Below the pieces are notes generated by a model, which saw only the letters and a list, made by a program, of their open reading frames with translations, had not been told where the DNA came from and searched no databases. This document shows, in pieces, positions 15,612 to 25,210 of a DNA stretch of 43,525 nt (position 1 is the first letter of the stretch; every line of letters begins with the position of its first letter). The position numbers were made by a program, and so were the translations under genes. This stretch comes from an uncultured Alteromonas sp. (GTDB lineage: Bacteria > Pseudomonadota > Gammaproteobacteria > Enterobacterales > Alteromonadaceae), in contig NZ_CAJXQY010000026.1 of assembly GCF_913058315.1 (NCBI RefSeq), positions 1-43,525 on the forward strand. The letters run 5' to 3'.

Positions 15612-16112
15612 ATGGCAATAAAGGCTTTACTACCCGAAACAATAAAACTCATTCCTCGCGATAATTTTACACTGGATAGTCGGTTTTCTGCAGCAGAGAT
15701 CACGCAAAGACTACAAGAACACACGGCTAAAAAACGCACCTTGGGCTTTAACCGTGATTTTGAGTTTAAGGGGCGGGTAGGTCAGTATGATTTTGAGCTC
15801 ATGCGCAACGTGGCTTATCAGAACTCTTTCTTACCGGTTATTGAGGGCAAAATTAAACCTGTTGCTAACGGTTGTCATATTGAGGTAACCATGCGACTGC
15901 ATTTACTGGTTACCGTAGGTATGGTGATCTGGTTTAGCTTTACCGGCATAGCCTGCTTATTTTCATTATCCAACCTGCACCGCTTTTCCTTACCTATGTT
16001 AATTCCATTTGCCATGATGTTTTTGGGAGTGGCCATGGTATCCGGTGGTTTCTGGTATGAAGCCTGTAAGCAAAAAAAGCGACTAATTGAAATCGTTACT
16101 CAGGCGGTATAA
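15612..16112 (+). CDS. Two-helix membrane protein with N-terminal cytoplasmic domain, unknown
   Basis: A 166-residue protein. Residues 1-95 form a mixed alpha/beta cytoplasmic-type domain (SAAEITQRLQEHTAKKR, FEFKGRVGQYDFELMRN, FLPVIEGKIKP). Two membrane helices follow (about 97-120 and 124-147) with a basic tail. The FxGxxxxxxFxLxRxxxYxNSFLPVIxGxI pattern looks conserved, but I cannot name a family. The nearest GGAG is about 14 bases before the ATG. It is the last gene of the accessory block and is followed by a bidirectional terminator. Confidence 0.62.
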   Translation: MAIKALLPETIKLIPRDNFTLDSRFSAAEITQRLQEHTAKKRTLGFNRDFEFKGRVGQYDFELMRNVAYQNSFLPVIEGKIKPVANGCHIEVTMRLHLLVTVGMVIWFSFTGIACLFSLSNLHRFSLPMLIPFAMMFLGVAMVSGGFWYEACKQKKRLIEIVTQAV

Positions 16113-16168
16113 GCCTGTTTGAGGTGAAGCCTGTCTGTGGCATCTGGCATACACAAAATGTCCTCAAC

Positions 16169-16200
16169 AAAAAAGGGAGCGGTATAAACTGCTCCCTTTT
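16169..16200. terminator. Bidirectional terminator between the accessory block and the subtilase
   Basis: AAAAGGGAGC (16171-16180) pairs with GCTCCCTTTT (16191-16200), with a short extra inner pairing. Six A's on the left give a U-run for the minus-strand transcript and four T's on the right serve the plus strand. It lies between convergent genes and probably serves both. Confidence 0.88.
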
Positions 16201-16218
16201 CATTAAAGGCTGAAGAGG

Positions 16219-19200
16219 TTAACCAAGCCGTTTTTTGCGTCGGCTGAATAACGCTATTAGCAAACCGCCAAGCCAAACCAGTGACAGGCTGCCACCACCG
16301 CCACTGGGGCGGTTATTGACGGTAACGGTCACTGTTTCCGACACCGTATTCTGACCGTCGGTAGCGGTAACTGTGAAACTTACAGTAGTGGTCTCGTTGG
16401 TGTCCGGTGCGGTGGAGCTGAACGTCGAACCCTGTACACCATTAATGGTAAAGATGATGTCGTCATCTTCAGGGTCTGTTGCACTGGCTCTGATGGTAAT
16501 GGTTGCGCCTTCCTGTACGCTCGATGGCGCAGAGACGGTCAGCACCGGCGGTTGATTCGGCGTTACCGTAATGTCTACCGTAGCGGTATCGGTAAAGCCA
16601 TATTCATCAGTAGCGGTTACCCTTAAGCTAAGCGCTGTTCCAGCGCTTACCGATGCGGGAGTAATGGTGATCACCTCACCAGCCACGTTAATCGATGCGG
16701 CGGGGCCACTTAGCTGCTCAACACTCAGGTTCACGTTGTCACCATTGGCATCGGTAACCGTAAGCGGTAATACAGAGGCTTGCAATTCCGTAAGACTAAT
16801 ACTGGCCTGTTCACTGCCAGCAATCAGCAGTTCCGGGGCCGCATGCATTTGCACTTCAGTGTTCACTTCACCTATCTCTTCCTGAGTACCCGGAATATTC
16901 GGTACCTGCGAAGACACCGATACCGGCAACGAACCAGTAAGTTGAGCGTCAGCGTCTATCTGCAAACTGAAATCAAGTGCGGCCGGGCCGGTGGCCGTGG
17001 TCGATACCTGTGGCGTCAGGCACAACACCGTACCCGATTGGATCAGCGATTCTACATCACCGCCAGGATTATTGGTGTTAGCGGAATTAAATGCCAGGGT
17101 CGCGCCCCGTTTACCATTACTGTTTTGCCAGCCTACAGTGCCGGCCAGAGACTCGCTGCCACTGCGCACATTTTGATAAGCATAAATCACAGCCGGTTCG
17201 CCGGGTTGAGAATCGTGGTTGATGATCACCTGCATATCAGCCGAATAGCCAGCAGATTGTAATCCCTTCCACTCTATCACTGTGGCTGAACCGTTATGAA
17301 TAGTGGCAACCGTAATACCCGAACCCGCTGCATTATTCAGTGTCCAGTTACGCCACAGTGGCGCCAGTATTGCACCACGGTATGTTCCATCAGCCAGCAT
17401 CCGGTTGATGGCCGGGAAGGTGTTTACCGTAGCGGATGCCGGTGTAACAAAGCCTTTGGAAGAGACTGAAATACCGTTCCAATGTTCGCCCAATACGTTA
17501 ACCGAAACGGGGAAGGCGGCCAGTAACTCACCATCACTGCTTTGCAGTGGCTGATAACCCAATGCGGTTAGGTCGATGTAACCATTATTACTATGAGTAT
17601 CAACCCGGCACTGGCCGTCGCTTTGTGGAGTTGTTACGGTATAGCCGGATGCACTGGCAGTTATGTTTTGCGTAATTGACCAGCTGATAGTATCGCCGTT
17701 TACCACACCACCGTCGGTAACGCTGTCCGCTACCACGCTGGCGCCATCGGGAATGGTCACGTCAATTTCATAGTTGCGATCTTCAGCACTGGTGTTGGCC
17801 AGTACATCAACAGTGTAATCTACCGTCTCGCCCGGCGACACGCGATCGCTGCCATTCACTGCCAGCTGTACGTCGTTTTCACCTCGAATAATATCCACCG
17901 GGATAATGCCCAGATTGTCCGGCGTTTGCGCACTGCTGCCCAATGCCACGCTGGCATAGTAGCGATCGCCGGGAATACTGCTGTCCAGCGACCATAGCAA
18001 GCGCATGTCAAACGATTCACGCAAAGCAACCGATGGGGGAGCGTCGATACTCAGCGAACCGTCATTACTGCTGCCTACCACGGCATAGTCCAGCGTAAAG
18101 CTGTCCTGTTGCTGGGTGCTGCCGGTAAAGTTGTGAACGTATATCCGGTAGCTTCCGGCTGGCGGTGATTCAATACTGATATACTCATTCCAGCTATAGC
18201 CGGCGCTTAGCGCGAGGAGCTCGTCCTCATCAAAAATACCGTCGTTGTCATTGTCATAGGCTATATATAAATCCAGATCCGGCGCAGTCGAAGCGGTGGT
18301 TTGAGCCACCAGGCGCGGCGTGCCTTCTTCGATAACCACGTCGAGGCTATACACGCCATCGTTCGGGTTATCGTAAAAATCACTGGGGTCACTGTCTTGT
18401 GCTAAATTGCCCGACACTTTAGTGCCCAGAGTAAGACCCGTTACTTCATAGGTGAAATTGGTAATTTCGATAGCCAGCAAGTCTTCAAGTACCGCAGAAT
18501 CGGCATTACGATAACTGGTTCGCTCTACAAAATTCGGGAAATTGCCGTTGGAAGCCACTACCGCAATAGGCATGTGTTGCGGGTTGTTGTCATTGCCGCT
18601 GATTAACACATCGCCAAATACCCAGTCATTGTCTGCTACGTTCCAGGTACTCAGCGTGAAGGTCACTGTTTGAGACTGACCAGCCGATAACGACATGCTG
18701 GCGGGTTGTGCGTCCAGTGCTAAACCGCTGTCCATATCGTCCAGACTGAAAGTCCAGGTGCCGTTGCGGGTGGCGGTGAATGTGCGTTGCCAGGTACATT
18801 CAATGAGACAGTTGTTATCCACCAGAGCCGGAATGTTCAGTGTTTTCGGCTCACCGCCGCTGGCCGGATTTGCCGCTTCATAATTGGCCTGGGTTTCTTC
18901 CATTATCAGACCAGCATTAGCCGCCGCATCTATCTGAATGCGTCCGGCCCCCATATCCAACCAGTTAGCCTGGTCGGCACTGCCACTAATGCCAATATCG
19001 GTTTCAGCCGTCATCATTAGTGCTGAGCGAATGGCATCGGCGCTCCAGTCCGGGTGTAACTCGCGCAGCAGCAGTGCTGCACCGGCCACATGGGGTGAGG
19101 CCATAGAGGTACCATCCAGATAGGCGTAATCCGCCGGGGCAGGGCCGGTGGTTTCATGGCCATAGTGTTCATCTGAATAGGCTGAATAAATATCTACACC

Positions 19201-21027
19201 CGGTGCGCTGATCATCGGTAACAGCGTACTGAACTGAGTATTCGGCCCGCGGGATGAAAAACTGGCTACTTTATCGGCAAGGGTGCTGTCTACCGAGCGT
19301 ATACCGGCGGTAGCGGTAATGGTGGCGCGGTGATTACTGCCTGACGCCAACCAGGTTTTAAGCCTGTTACCATCGCTTGCAGCAATATGAATGCCGGGGA
19401 TCACGTACTCGTCGGCGACTAAATTTTCAGCGCCGTTGGCCAAATTAGCCAGCACATATCCGCCTGCGCCACCCTGTGCCACGTTAATCGCTTTCTGGAT
19501 GCGGGCAATGTCTCCGCGATCACAGACGACTATTTCACCGTTGAAGGTGCCGGTCGGATAAGGTTGGAGGCACTGGGCCGAATCGCCGTCAGGATCGTTA
19601 GGGTTGGGGAAATCGCCGGCATACACAATGTCTGCGGTGATTGCGCCGGTATTACTCTCTCCGCTAATCGTGGACGGCGCGCCTGAGCCACCGGTGAAAC
19701 TGCCGATAGTTTTGGTTAGATCCAAGGTACGGCCGTGGGTGGTGGCAGCCACAGGTGTTAGCCAGGGGGAGAGCTTATCGCTGGTTGCAGCATCAGGGCC
19801 ATCGTTACCCGCAGAGTGGGCGACAAAAATGCCGGCATTATTGGCCGATAACCAGGCCTCACTAAGTGTATTGCCCCACACTTCATCGCCGCCGGATATT
19901 GAGTAATTGATAGCATCAACTACACCGCTGGCAATTGCATCATCTATAGCGGTAACCGCCAGGTTGGCATAACAGCCGTTATATTCATCGTCGTTCTCGC
20001 CGGGCAGGCACACCTGGAACGAAATGATATTGGCATGGGGCGCAATACCGCTGATTTGAGCGAAAGTAAATTCGCCGGCGTAGCCGTCACTTTCTTCCAC
20101 ATCATAGGCCAGACCCACCGAAGGGACGTCATACAGAATATTTCCGGCTGCGGTGCCCGCTACGTGTGAACCGTGACCGTTATAGTCTTCGCCGTTGCGC
20201 GGCAGGCTCGGCGGAAATACATCGGTGTCTGCATACTGATTGGTAATTTGCGCATAGCTGTAAACACCAATGAGCTTATCGTTACATAACGCAGCATAGC
20301 TGCCAGCACAATCACCCAAATAGTTACCGCTGCCGAGCGGATTGGTGTGCGTATAGCCATCACCGCCGGTAGCGGCAAATGACGGGTGATCGGTATTAAT
20401 GCCAGTATCAAAAATAGCAACTACCGTGCCTTCTCCCATCGCACTGGTGCCTGCCAGTGTTGCCCCGGCCCATACGCCGGTCGCGCCGGTCAGTTCAGGA
20501 CTGGTATCTGAACTGAGCTTTAGTTTTCGGTCGGCTTCTACTGACTTTACACCATCCAGTGACCGGACTCTCTCTGCCTGTGACGATGTCAGCTCCAGCA
20601 TCATACCGTTAATGGCAAACTGTAACTGACGTTTAGCGGTTGACTGACCGGTGATTTGAGCAATTTTGCCCAGTACAGCCTGTTGCCGCTGCTGCAGATA
20701 TTCACGGTATGCCGTGACATGGCTGGCAGAGGCATCAAGTTTTCCATGGTTGGCAGTGGCGAGTCGTGAAGTCTGTTGGCGGCTTTTAGGATTGGTTGCT
20801 GAATAGCCCTGAATGCCGCCGTTATATTGGGCAACCGAAGGCTCATGCAACTGAATAATATAAGTTTGTTTGCCATTAACCTGGTTTTTTATTGAATTGG
20901 TTGTTGGGTTAAGGCGGTGAATGGGCTTATTGACCGATGTTGGCGTGATCTGCTGAGCGACTGCAAAAGAGGCATTAACCAGCAAAATGACACTAACAGC
21001 ACGTGTGATCAATGATAATTGTTTCAC
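16219..21027 (-). CDS. Secreted S8 subtilisin-like protease with PA, EF-hand loop and GlyGly-CTERM
   Basis: A 1602-residue multidomain exoprotease. Order: Sec signal peptide (1-25); I9-type inhibitor propeptide (about 55-170); S8 catalytic domain with triad D207 (AIFDTGIN), H285 (NGHGSHVAG) and S641 (DGTSMASPHVAG), and oxyanion N408; a PA domain inserted at about 450-570 with YVIPGIHIAASDG; an Fn3-like domain (about 700-810); an EF-hand-like calcium loop DNDNDGIFDEDE near 920; a DUF11-like repeat (YTVDVLANTSAEDRNYEIDV); cadherin/PKD-like repeats; and a GlyGly-CTERM tail (RPSGGGGSLSLVWLGGLL then RRKK). That tail is processed by rhombosortase after type II secretion in known cases. GTG 21027 is chosen since GGAG sits seven bases upstream and the signal peptide begins there. 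Confidence 0.93.
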   Translation of the reverse strand: MKQLSLITRAVSVILLVNASFAVAQQITPTSVNKPIHRLNPTTNSIKNQVNGKQTYIIQLHEPSVAQYNGGIQGYSATNPKSRQQTSRLATANHGKLDASASHVTAYREYLQQRQQAVLGKIAQITGQSTAKRQLQFAINGMMLELTSSQAERVRSLDGVKSVEADRKLKLSSDTSPELTGATGVWAGATLAGTSAMGEGTVVAIFDTGINTDHPSFAATGGDGYTHTNPLGSGNYLGDCAGSYAALCNDKLIGVYSYAQITNQYADTDVFPPSLPRNGEDYNGHGSHVAGTAAGNILYDVPSVGLAYDVEESDGYAGEFTFAQISGIAPHANIISFQVCLPGENDDEYNGCYANLAVTAIDDAIASGVVDAINYSISGGDEVWGNTLSEAWLSANNAGIFVAHSAGNDGPDAATSDKLSPWLTPVAATTHGRTLDLTKTIGSFTGGSGAPSTISGESNTGAITADIVYAGDFPNPNDPDGDSAQCLQPYPTGTFNGEIVVCDRGDIARIQKAINVAQGGAGGYVLANLANGAENLVADEYVIPGIHIAASDGNRLKTWLASGSNHRATITATAGIRSVDSTLADKVASFSSRGPNTQFSTLLPMISAPGVDIYSAYSDEHYGHETTGPAPADYAYLDGTSMASPHVAGAALLLRELHPDWSADAIRSALMMTAETDIGISGSADQANWLDMGAGRIQIDAAANAGLIMEETQANYEAANPASGGEPKTLNIPALVDNNCLIECTWQRTFTATRNGTWTFSLDDMDSGLALDAQPASMSLSAGQSQTVTFTLSTWNVADNDWVFGDVLISGNDNNPQHMPIAVVASNGNFPNFVERTSYRNADSAVLEDLLAIEITNFTYEVTGLTLGTKVSGNLAQDSDPSDFYDNPNDGVYSLDVVIEEGTPRLVAQTTASTAPDLDLYIAYDNDNDGIFDEDELLALSAGYSWNEYISIESPPAGSYRIYVHNFTGSTQQQDSFTLDYAVVGSSNDGSLSIDAPPSVALRESFDMRLLWSLDSSIPGDRYYASVALGSSAQTPDNLGIIPVDIIRGENDVQLAVNGSDRVSPGETVDYTVDVLANTSAEDRNYEIDVTIPDGASVVADSVTDGGVVNGDTISWSITQNITASASGYTVTTPQSDGQCRVDTHSNNGYIDLTALGYQPLQSSDGELLAAFPVSVNVLGEHWNGISVSSKGFVTPASATVNTFPAINRMLADGTYRGAILAPLWRNWTLNNAAGSGITVATIHNGSATVIEWKGLQSAGYSADMQVIINHDSQPGEPAVIYAYQNVRSGSESLAGTVGWQNSNGKRGATLAFNSANTNNPGGDVESLIQSGTVLCLTPQVSTTATGPAALDFSLQIDADAQLTGSLPVSVSSQVPNIPGTQEEIGEVNTEVQMHAAPELLIAGSEQASISLTELQASVLPLTVTDANGDNVNLSVEQLSGPAASINVAGEVITITPASVSAGTALSLRVTATDEYGFTDTATVDITVTPNQPPVLTVSAPSSVQEGATITIRASATDPEDDDIIFTINGVQGSTFSSTAPDTNETTTVSFTVTATDGQNTVSETVTVTVNNRPSGGGGSLSLVWLGGLLIALFSRRKKRLG

Positions 21028-21348
21028 ATTAATACTCCAAAGTGAAAAGAACAATGTCCTTGTTCTGTCGGGATTGTTTTTTTAACACAGCCGCGCGGGT
21101 TATGTAATGCTCGTTATCGTTTGTACGTGACAAGTAAGTAATTTGGACCGTTTTATCCTAAATAGTTCGTCTGAACTCAGCCTGAATTGCACCCCATTTT
21201 TACCACTTAACATAATCATCCCAATTTTTGTGATCCATTTAGGATATTTAATTTAATAAAACGTAAACATATTGTTAATTTGACAGGACGCTCCTGCCTC
21301 GATTGCACTAGAGTGTACTCAAACAATAAGGCGTTTTAGAGGAACCCT
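21028..21348. promoter_or_regulatory. Divergent control region between the subtilase and bkd operon
   Basis: A 321-base gene-free region. It carries a perfect 10-base inverted repeat TATCCTAAAT (21154-21163) and ATTTAGGATA (21237-21246), centre to centre 83 bases, about eight helical turns. AACA-TAT-TGTT (21266-21276) is a small dyad, and TTGACA at 21279-21284 is a perfect -35 hexamer without a good -10 at standard spacing, as expected for an activated promoter. GAGG at 21339-21342 is the bkdA1 ribosome binding site. Confidence 0.5.
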
Positions 21349-22539
21349 ATGAACGACAGAAATCACCTGGGCAACGTGTCGATGACACACGAGGTCAGGA
21401 TAATAGAAAATGGGTTACTGGATATTCCGATGCTGGCCATTCTGGATGCTGACGGCTCGGTGTATTCTCAAGCCAAAGAGCCCGCAATCAGTCAGGAACT
21501 GGCCATAAAGATGTACCACACCATGTTGTATACCCGCATGTTGGATGAACGGATGGTGGCCGCCCAGCGTCAGGGCCGTATAAGTTTTTATCTGGCCAGC
21601 ACCGGTGAGGAAGCCGCTGTTGTGGGTAGTGCCGCAGCGCTCTCGGCAGATGACATGATCATGAGTCAGTACCGCGAGCAAGGCGCTTTGGCGTTTCGTG
21701 GTTACACCTCTGCACAGTTTATGAATCAGATGTTCTCCAATCGCCTGGATCCGAATAAAGGGCGTCAGATGCCTATCCACTATGGCGACAAAACGCTTAA
21801 TTTTATGACCATATCATCGCCGCTCGGAACCCAGATTCCGCAGGCAGCTGGCTACGCTTATGGGCAGAAACTGGCAGGTAATGATGCCATCACCATCTGC
21901 TATTTTGGCGAAGGGGCAGCCTCAGAGGGTGACTTCCATGCCGGCCTGAATATGGCGGCAGTGCTTAACTGCCCGGTGATCTTTTTCTGTCGAAATAATG
22001 GCTATGCTATTTCTACCCCAGCCGAAGAGCAATTTGCCGGGGATGGCATTGCGTCACGCGGGATTGGTTACGGTGTGCGGACTATCCGGGTTGACGGCAA
22101 CGATCCGTTGGCAGTATACAGTGCCACGCAGAAAGCCCGGGAGCTGGCATTATCCGCCTCTCAACCGGTATTGATTGAAGCCATGACCTACCGGTTGGCT
22201 GCTCATTCTACCTCAGACGACCCCAGCGGCTACCGGTCGAAAAAAGAAGAAGAGAAATGGCGCCTGAAAGACCCCCTTGAGCGGTTTAAGGTGTGGTTAC
22301 TCAATAAGGGCTGGCTGCAGGAAGCCGATACCGAGCAATACCTTAAAACGGTACGTAGCGATATTCTGGACGCGCTCAAAACCGCCGAGAAAGTCCCGGT
22401 TAATCCAATTAGCGATATCGTAGAGGACGTCTACAGCGATGTGCCCTGGCACCTCAAAGCACAGCGGGAGGCATTACTGGAACACATTAAACGCTACCCG
22501 GATAAATATCCTAAAACGTCGGGCGAGGTAGGCAAGTAA
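21349..22539 (+). CDS. bkdA1: Branched-chain 2-oxoacid dehydrogenase E1 alpha subunit
   Basis: A 396-residue subunit of the thiamine-diphosphate E1 heterotetramer that decarboxylates the 2-oxoacids of valine, leucine and isoleucine. The ThDP motif is intact, [19 protein letters not shown] to NNGYAIS (about 187-222), and the family segments [23 protein letters not shown] and [16 protein letters not shown] are present. The last contains the regulated-loop equivalent of mammalian E1 alpha, but no kinase partner is implied in bacteria. The start has GAGG upstream; an internal ATG at 21382 is possible. The stop overlaps the next start as TAATG, so E1 alpha and beta are translationally coupled. Confidence 0.94.
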   Translation: MNDRNHLGNVSMTHEVRIIENGLLDIPMLAILDADGSVYSQAKEPAISQELAIKMYHTMLYTRMLDERMVAAQRQGRISFYLASTGEEAAVVGSAAALSADDMIMSQYREQGALAFRGYTSAQFMNQMFSNRLDPNKGRQMPIHYGDKTLNFMTISSPLGTQIPQAAGYAYGQKLAGNDAITICYFGEGAASEGDFHAGLNMAAVLNCPVIFFCRNNGYAISTPAEEQFAGDGIASRGIGYGVRTIRVDGNDPLAVYSATQKARELALSASQPVLIEAMTYRLAAHSTSDDPSGYRSKKEEEKWRLKDPLERFKVWLLNKGWLQEADTEQYLKTVRSDILDALKTAEKVPVNPISDIVEDVYSDVPWHLKAQREALLEHIKRYPDKYPKTSGEVGK

Positions 22540-23516
22540 TGGCAAAGTTAAATTTACTCCAGGCAATTAATCAGGCCTTGATCACTGCCATGACCGACGA
22601 TGAAAAGGTCGTGGTATTTGGTGAGGACGTTGGCCATTTTGGTGGCGTATTCAGAGCCACCAGTCATTTGCAGGAAAAGTTTGGTAAGGCACGTTGTTTC
22701 AATACGCCGCTTACTGAACAGGGCATTATTGGTTTTGCCAACGGTCTGGCAGCTCAGGGCAGTGTACCGGTGGCTGAGATCCAGTTTGGCGACTATATCT
22801 TTCCGGCTTTTGACCAGATCGTTAATGAAACGGCCAAATTCCGTTATCGGTCCGGCGGGCAGTTCTCCTGTGGCTCATTGACAATAAGAACCCCTTACGG
22901 CGGTGGCATTGCCGGTGGTCATTACCATTCTCAGTCACCAGAGGCGTTTTTCAGTCATATTCCTGGCCTTAAAGTGGTGGTGCCACGCGATCCTTATCAG
23001 GCTAAAGGCCTGTTGCTGGGCGCAATCCGCGATGACAATCCGGTGTTGTTTATGGAGCCTAAGCGCCTTTATCGCGCTTCGGTTTGTGAGGTGCCGGAGG
23101 AAGATTATTCCATTGGCCTGGGCAAGGCTGAGGTAATTCAGGAAGGTAACGATATTACGCTGTTGGCGTGGGGCGCTCAGGTAGAGACTATTCAGAAAAC
23201 GGCGGCCATGGCGATGGAGGACGGGGTATCTTGCGAGATCATTGATTTACGCAGTATTTTGCCCTGGGATGCGCACACCGTTGCCGAGTCTGTAATGAAA
23301 ACAGGACGCTTGCTCATCAACCATGAAGCGCCCATTACTTCGGGATTCGGCAGTGAAATTGCCGCACATATTCAGGAACAGTGTTTCTTATATCTCGAAG
23401 CGCCCATTACCCGGGTATGTGGCCTTGATACGCCGTATCCGCTGGCCCATGAAAAAGAATACATGCCAGACGAATACAAAACCTATGAAGCCCTTAAACG
23501 CATGCTGAACTACTGA
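22539..23516 (+). CDS. bkdA2: Branched-chain 2-oxoacid dehydrogenase E1 beta subunit
   Basis: A 325-residue transketolase-like partner of BkdA1. It has the pyrimidine-binding domain ([52 protein letters not shown]) with the conserved Glu of TEQG that activates ThDP, and the C-terminal transketolase domain ([43 protein letters not shown]). The ligand-binding YHSQSPEA segment agrees with branched-chain enzymes rather than pyruvate dehydrogenase. Length is normal. It overlaps bkdA1 by one base and is seven bases from bkdB. Confidence 0.95.
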   Translation: MAKLNLLQAINQALITAMTDDEKVVVFGEDVGHFGGVFRATSHLQEKFGKARCFNTPLTEQGIIGFANGLAAQGSVPVAEIQFGDYIFPAFDQIVNETAKFRYRSGGQFSCGSLTIRTPYGGGIAGGHYHSQSPEAFFSHIPGLKVVVPRDPYQAKGLLLGAIRDDNPVLFMEPKRLYRASVCEVPEEDYSIGLGKAEVIQEGNDITLLAWGAQVETIQKTAAMAMEDGVSCEIIDLRSILPWDAHTVAESVMKTGRLLINHEAPITSGFGSEIAAHIQEQCFLYLEAPITRVCGLDTPYPLAHEKEYMPDEYKTYEALKRMLNY

Positions 23517-23523
23517 GGTAAAT

Positions 23524-25092
23524 ATGACAGATTTTATTTTGCCTGATATTGGTGAAGGCGTTGTTGAGTGCGAATTACTCGAATGGCTGGTAAATGAAGG
23601 TGATTCGGTTGAAGAAGACCAACCGGTAGCAGAAGTCATGACCGATAAAGCCACGGTGCAAATTCCGGCTATCCACAGTGGCGTTATTACCCGGCTGTAT
23701 TATAAGCCCGGCGATATTGCCAAAGTGCACGCGCCGTTATTTGAACTTAAGCCCGCGGGAGCCGATAACGCCGCTGAAGCGCAGCAGCCAACACCCGAGC
23801 AAGCCCCACAAACCGTAATGGCGTCTCAGCCATCCGAAACGGCGGCTAGCGCCGTAGAAACCTTTATTCTGCCAGACATTGGTGAAGGCATTGTTGAATG
23901 TGAAATCGTTAAATGGCACATCGACGGCGGCGATTTTGTTGCCGAAGATGAGGTGGTTGTTGAAGTGATGACCGATAAAGCCGTGGTGGAAATTCCTGCC
24001 AAACATGCCGGTACATTGGTAAAGCGCTATCACGAGGTCGGGCAGGTTGCCAAAGTACATGAGCCATTATTTGATTTATCGGTAGCGCAGGAAGCTGAGG
24101 CGGCCAACACTCACAGCAACACCTCTGTACCATCCGCGCAGCCAACCCGGGACGTGCCGGGTGGTTTTCAGGAAGGCAGCTTTGAGCCGCCCAAAGTAAT
24201 TAAAGGCAAGGTACCAGCCAGTCCGGCCGTGCGGCGACTGGCCAAAGAGCACAATTTGCCACTGCAACACATTCAGCCCAGCGGTAAAAAAGGCCGGGTG
24301 CTCAAGCAGGATGTACTAAACGCCTTGCAACAGGGTCAACAGAGTGAGCCCACTCCAGCCGTTTCGCCAACCAGTACGAATGAGCAAACCAGCCGAACAG
24401 TGCCCCTAACGCCGGTGCAGAAAGCCATGGCCAAACAGATGATCCGCTCGGTGAGCACTATTCCACACTTTACGGTGTCTGATGAACTGGTCATGGACTC
24501 GCTGATTGAGCTTAAACAGTCGTTGCAGGGGCAATTTGCCAGTGCAGACATTAAGCTCACCTTCATGCCATTTTTTATAAAAGCGCTATCGCTGTGCCTG
24601 TCGGAGTTTCCTCAGTTTAACGCCCGGCTCAGTGAGGATGGCAATGCCATGACTTACTTTGACGACCACAACATTGGTTTCGCAGTCGACAGTCGTGCTG
24701 GCTTACTGGTACCCAATATTAAGCAGGTACAAACACTCAGTGTGATGGACATCGCCGAGGCCATGCAGCGTATTGTGGCTGACGCCAAACAGGGCAAAGT
24801 AAGCGGCAGTGATTTAAAAGGCGGTACCATCAGCATCTCCAATGTGGGCGTACTGGGAGGCACCACGGCAACGCCGATTATTAATTGTCCTGAACTGGCT
24901 ATTGTGGCGTTGGGCAAAATTCAATCGTTACCGCGTTTTGACGAGCAGCAGAACGTGATCAGCCAGTCTGTTATGCAGGTCAGCTGGTCAGCCGATCACC
25001 GGGTGATTGATGGCGCAACAATGGTGCGGTTTAACAATTTGTGGCTGGACTATCTTACCCATCCACTCAAAATGTTAAGCAAACTGCGTTAA
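23524..25092 (+). CDS. bkdB: Dihydrolipoyl acyltransferase E2 with two lipoyl domains
   Basis: A 522-residue E2 core that takes the acyl group from E1 and transfers it to CoA. It has two tandem lipoyl domains, each with a DKA lysine for lipoylation (K42 in MTDKATVQIP, K152 in MTDKAVVEIP), joined by an Ala/Pro/Glu-rich linker. The peripheral-subunit-binding domain (about 231-268, PASPAVRRLAKEHNLPL) follows, then the catalytic domain with DHRVIDG (H492, D496) at the active site. Many branched-chain E2 proteins have a single lipoyl domain. No E3 (lpd) gene follows, so E3 is presumably shared with other complexes from elsewhere in the genome. A perfect terminator lies downstream. Confidence 0.95.
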   Translation: MTDFILPDIGEGVVECELLEWLVNEGDSVEEDQPVAEVMTDKATVQIPAIHSGVITRLYYKPGDIAKVHAPLFELKPAGADNAAEAQQPTPEQAPQTVMASQPSETAASAVETFILPDIGEGIVECEIVKWHIDGGDFVAEDEVVVEVMTDKAVVEIPAKHAGTLVKRYHEVGQVAKVHEPLFDLSVAQEAEAANTHSNTSVPSAQPTRDVPGGFQEGSFEPPKVIKGKVPASPAVRRLAKEHNLPLQHIQPSGKKGRVLKQDVLNALQQGQQSEPTPAVSPTSTNEQTSRTVPLTPVQKAMAKQMIRSVSTIPHFTVSDELVMDSLIELKQSLQGQFASADIKLTFMPFFIKALSLCLSEFPQFNARLSEDGNAMTYFDDHNIGFAVDSRAGLLVPNIKQVQTLSVMDIAEAMQRIVADAKQGKVSGSDLKGGTISISNVGVLGGTTATPIINCPELAIVALGKIQSLPRFDEQQNVISQSVMQVSWSADHRVIDGATMVRFNNLWLDYLTHPLKMLSKLR

Positions 25093-25130
25093 CCCTTTAA
25101 CGAGGCTGGCATCTTTGTGCACCGGGCGAT

Positions 25131-25156
25131 AAACTTGCGCACATCGCGCAAGTTTT
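25131..25156 (+). terminator. Terminator after the bkd operon
   Basis: A perfect 10-bp stem AAACTTGCGC/GCGCAAGTTT with loop ACATC (25141-25145) is followed by a short T-run. The symmetric A and T ends make it usable in both directions. It separates bkdB from rlmJ. Confidence 0.82.
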
Positions 25157-25210
25157 ACCTGTGTCTACGGTCACCAGAACCTCAAACAGGTTTCAAGAGA
25201 GAGCACTATT

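Noticed and set aside
16373..20629. Many plus-strand open frames inside the subtilase region
   Set aside because: They are antisense shadows of one long, domain-rich minus-strand gene and lack ribosome binding sites.
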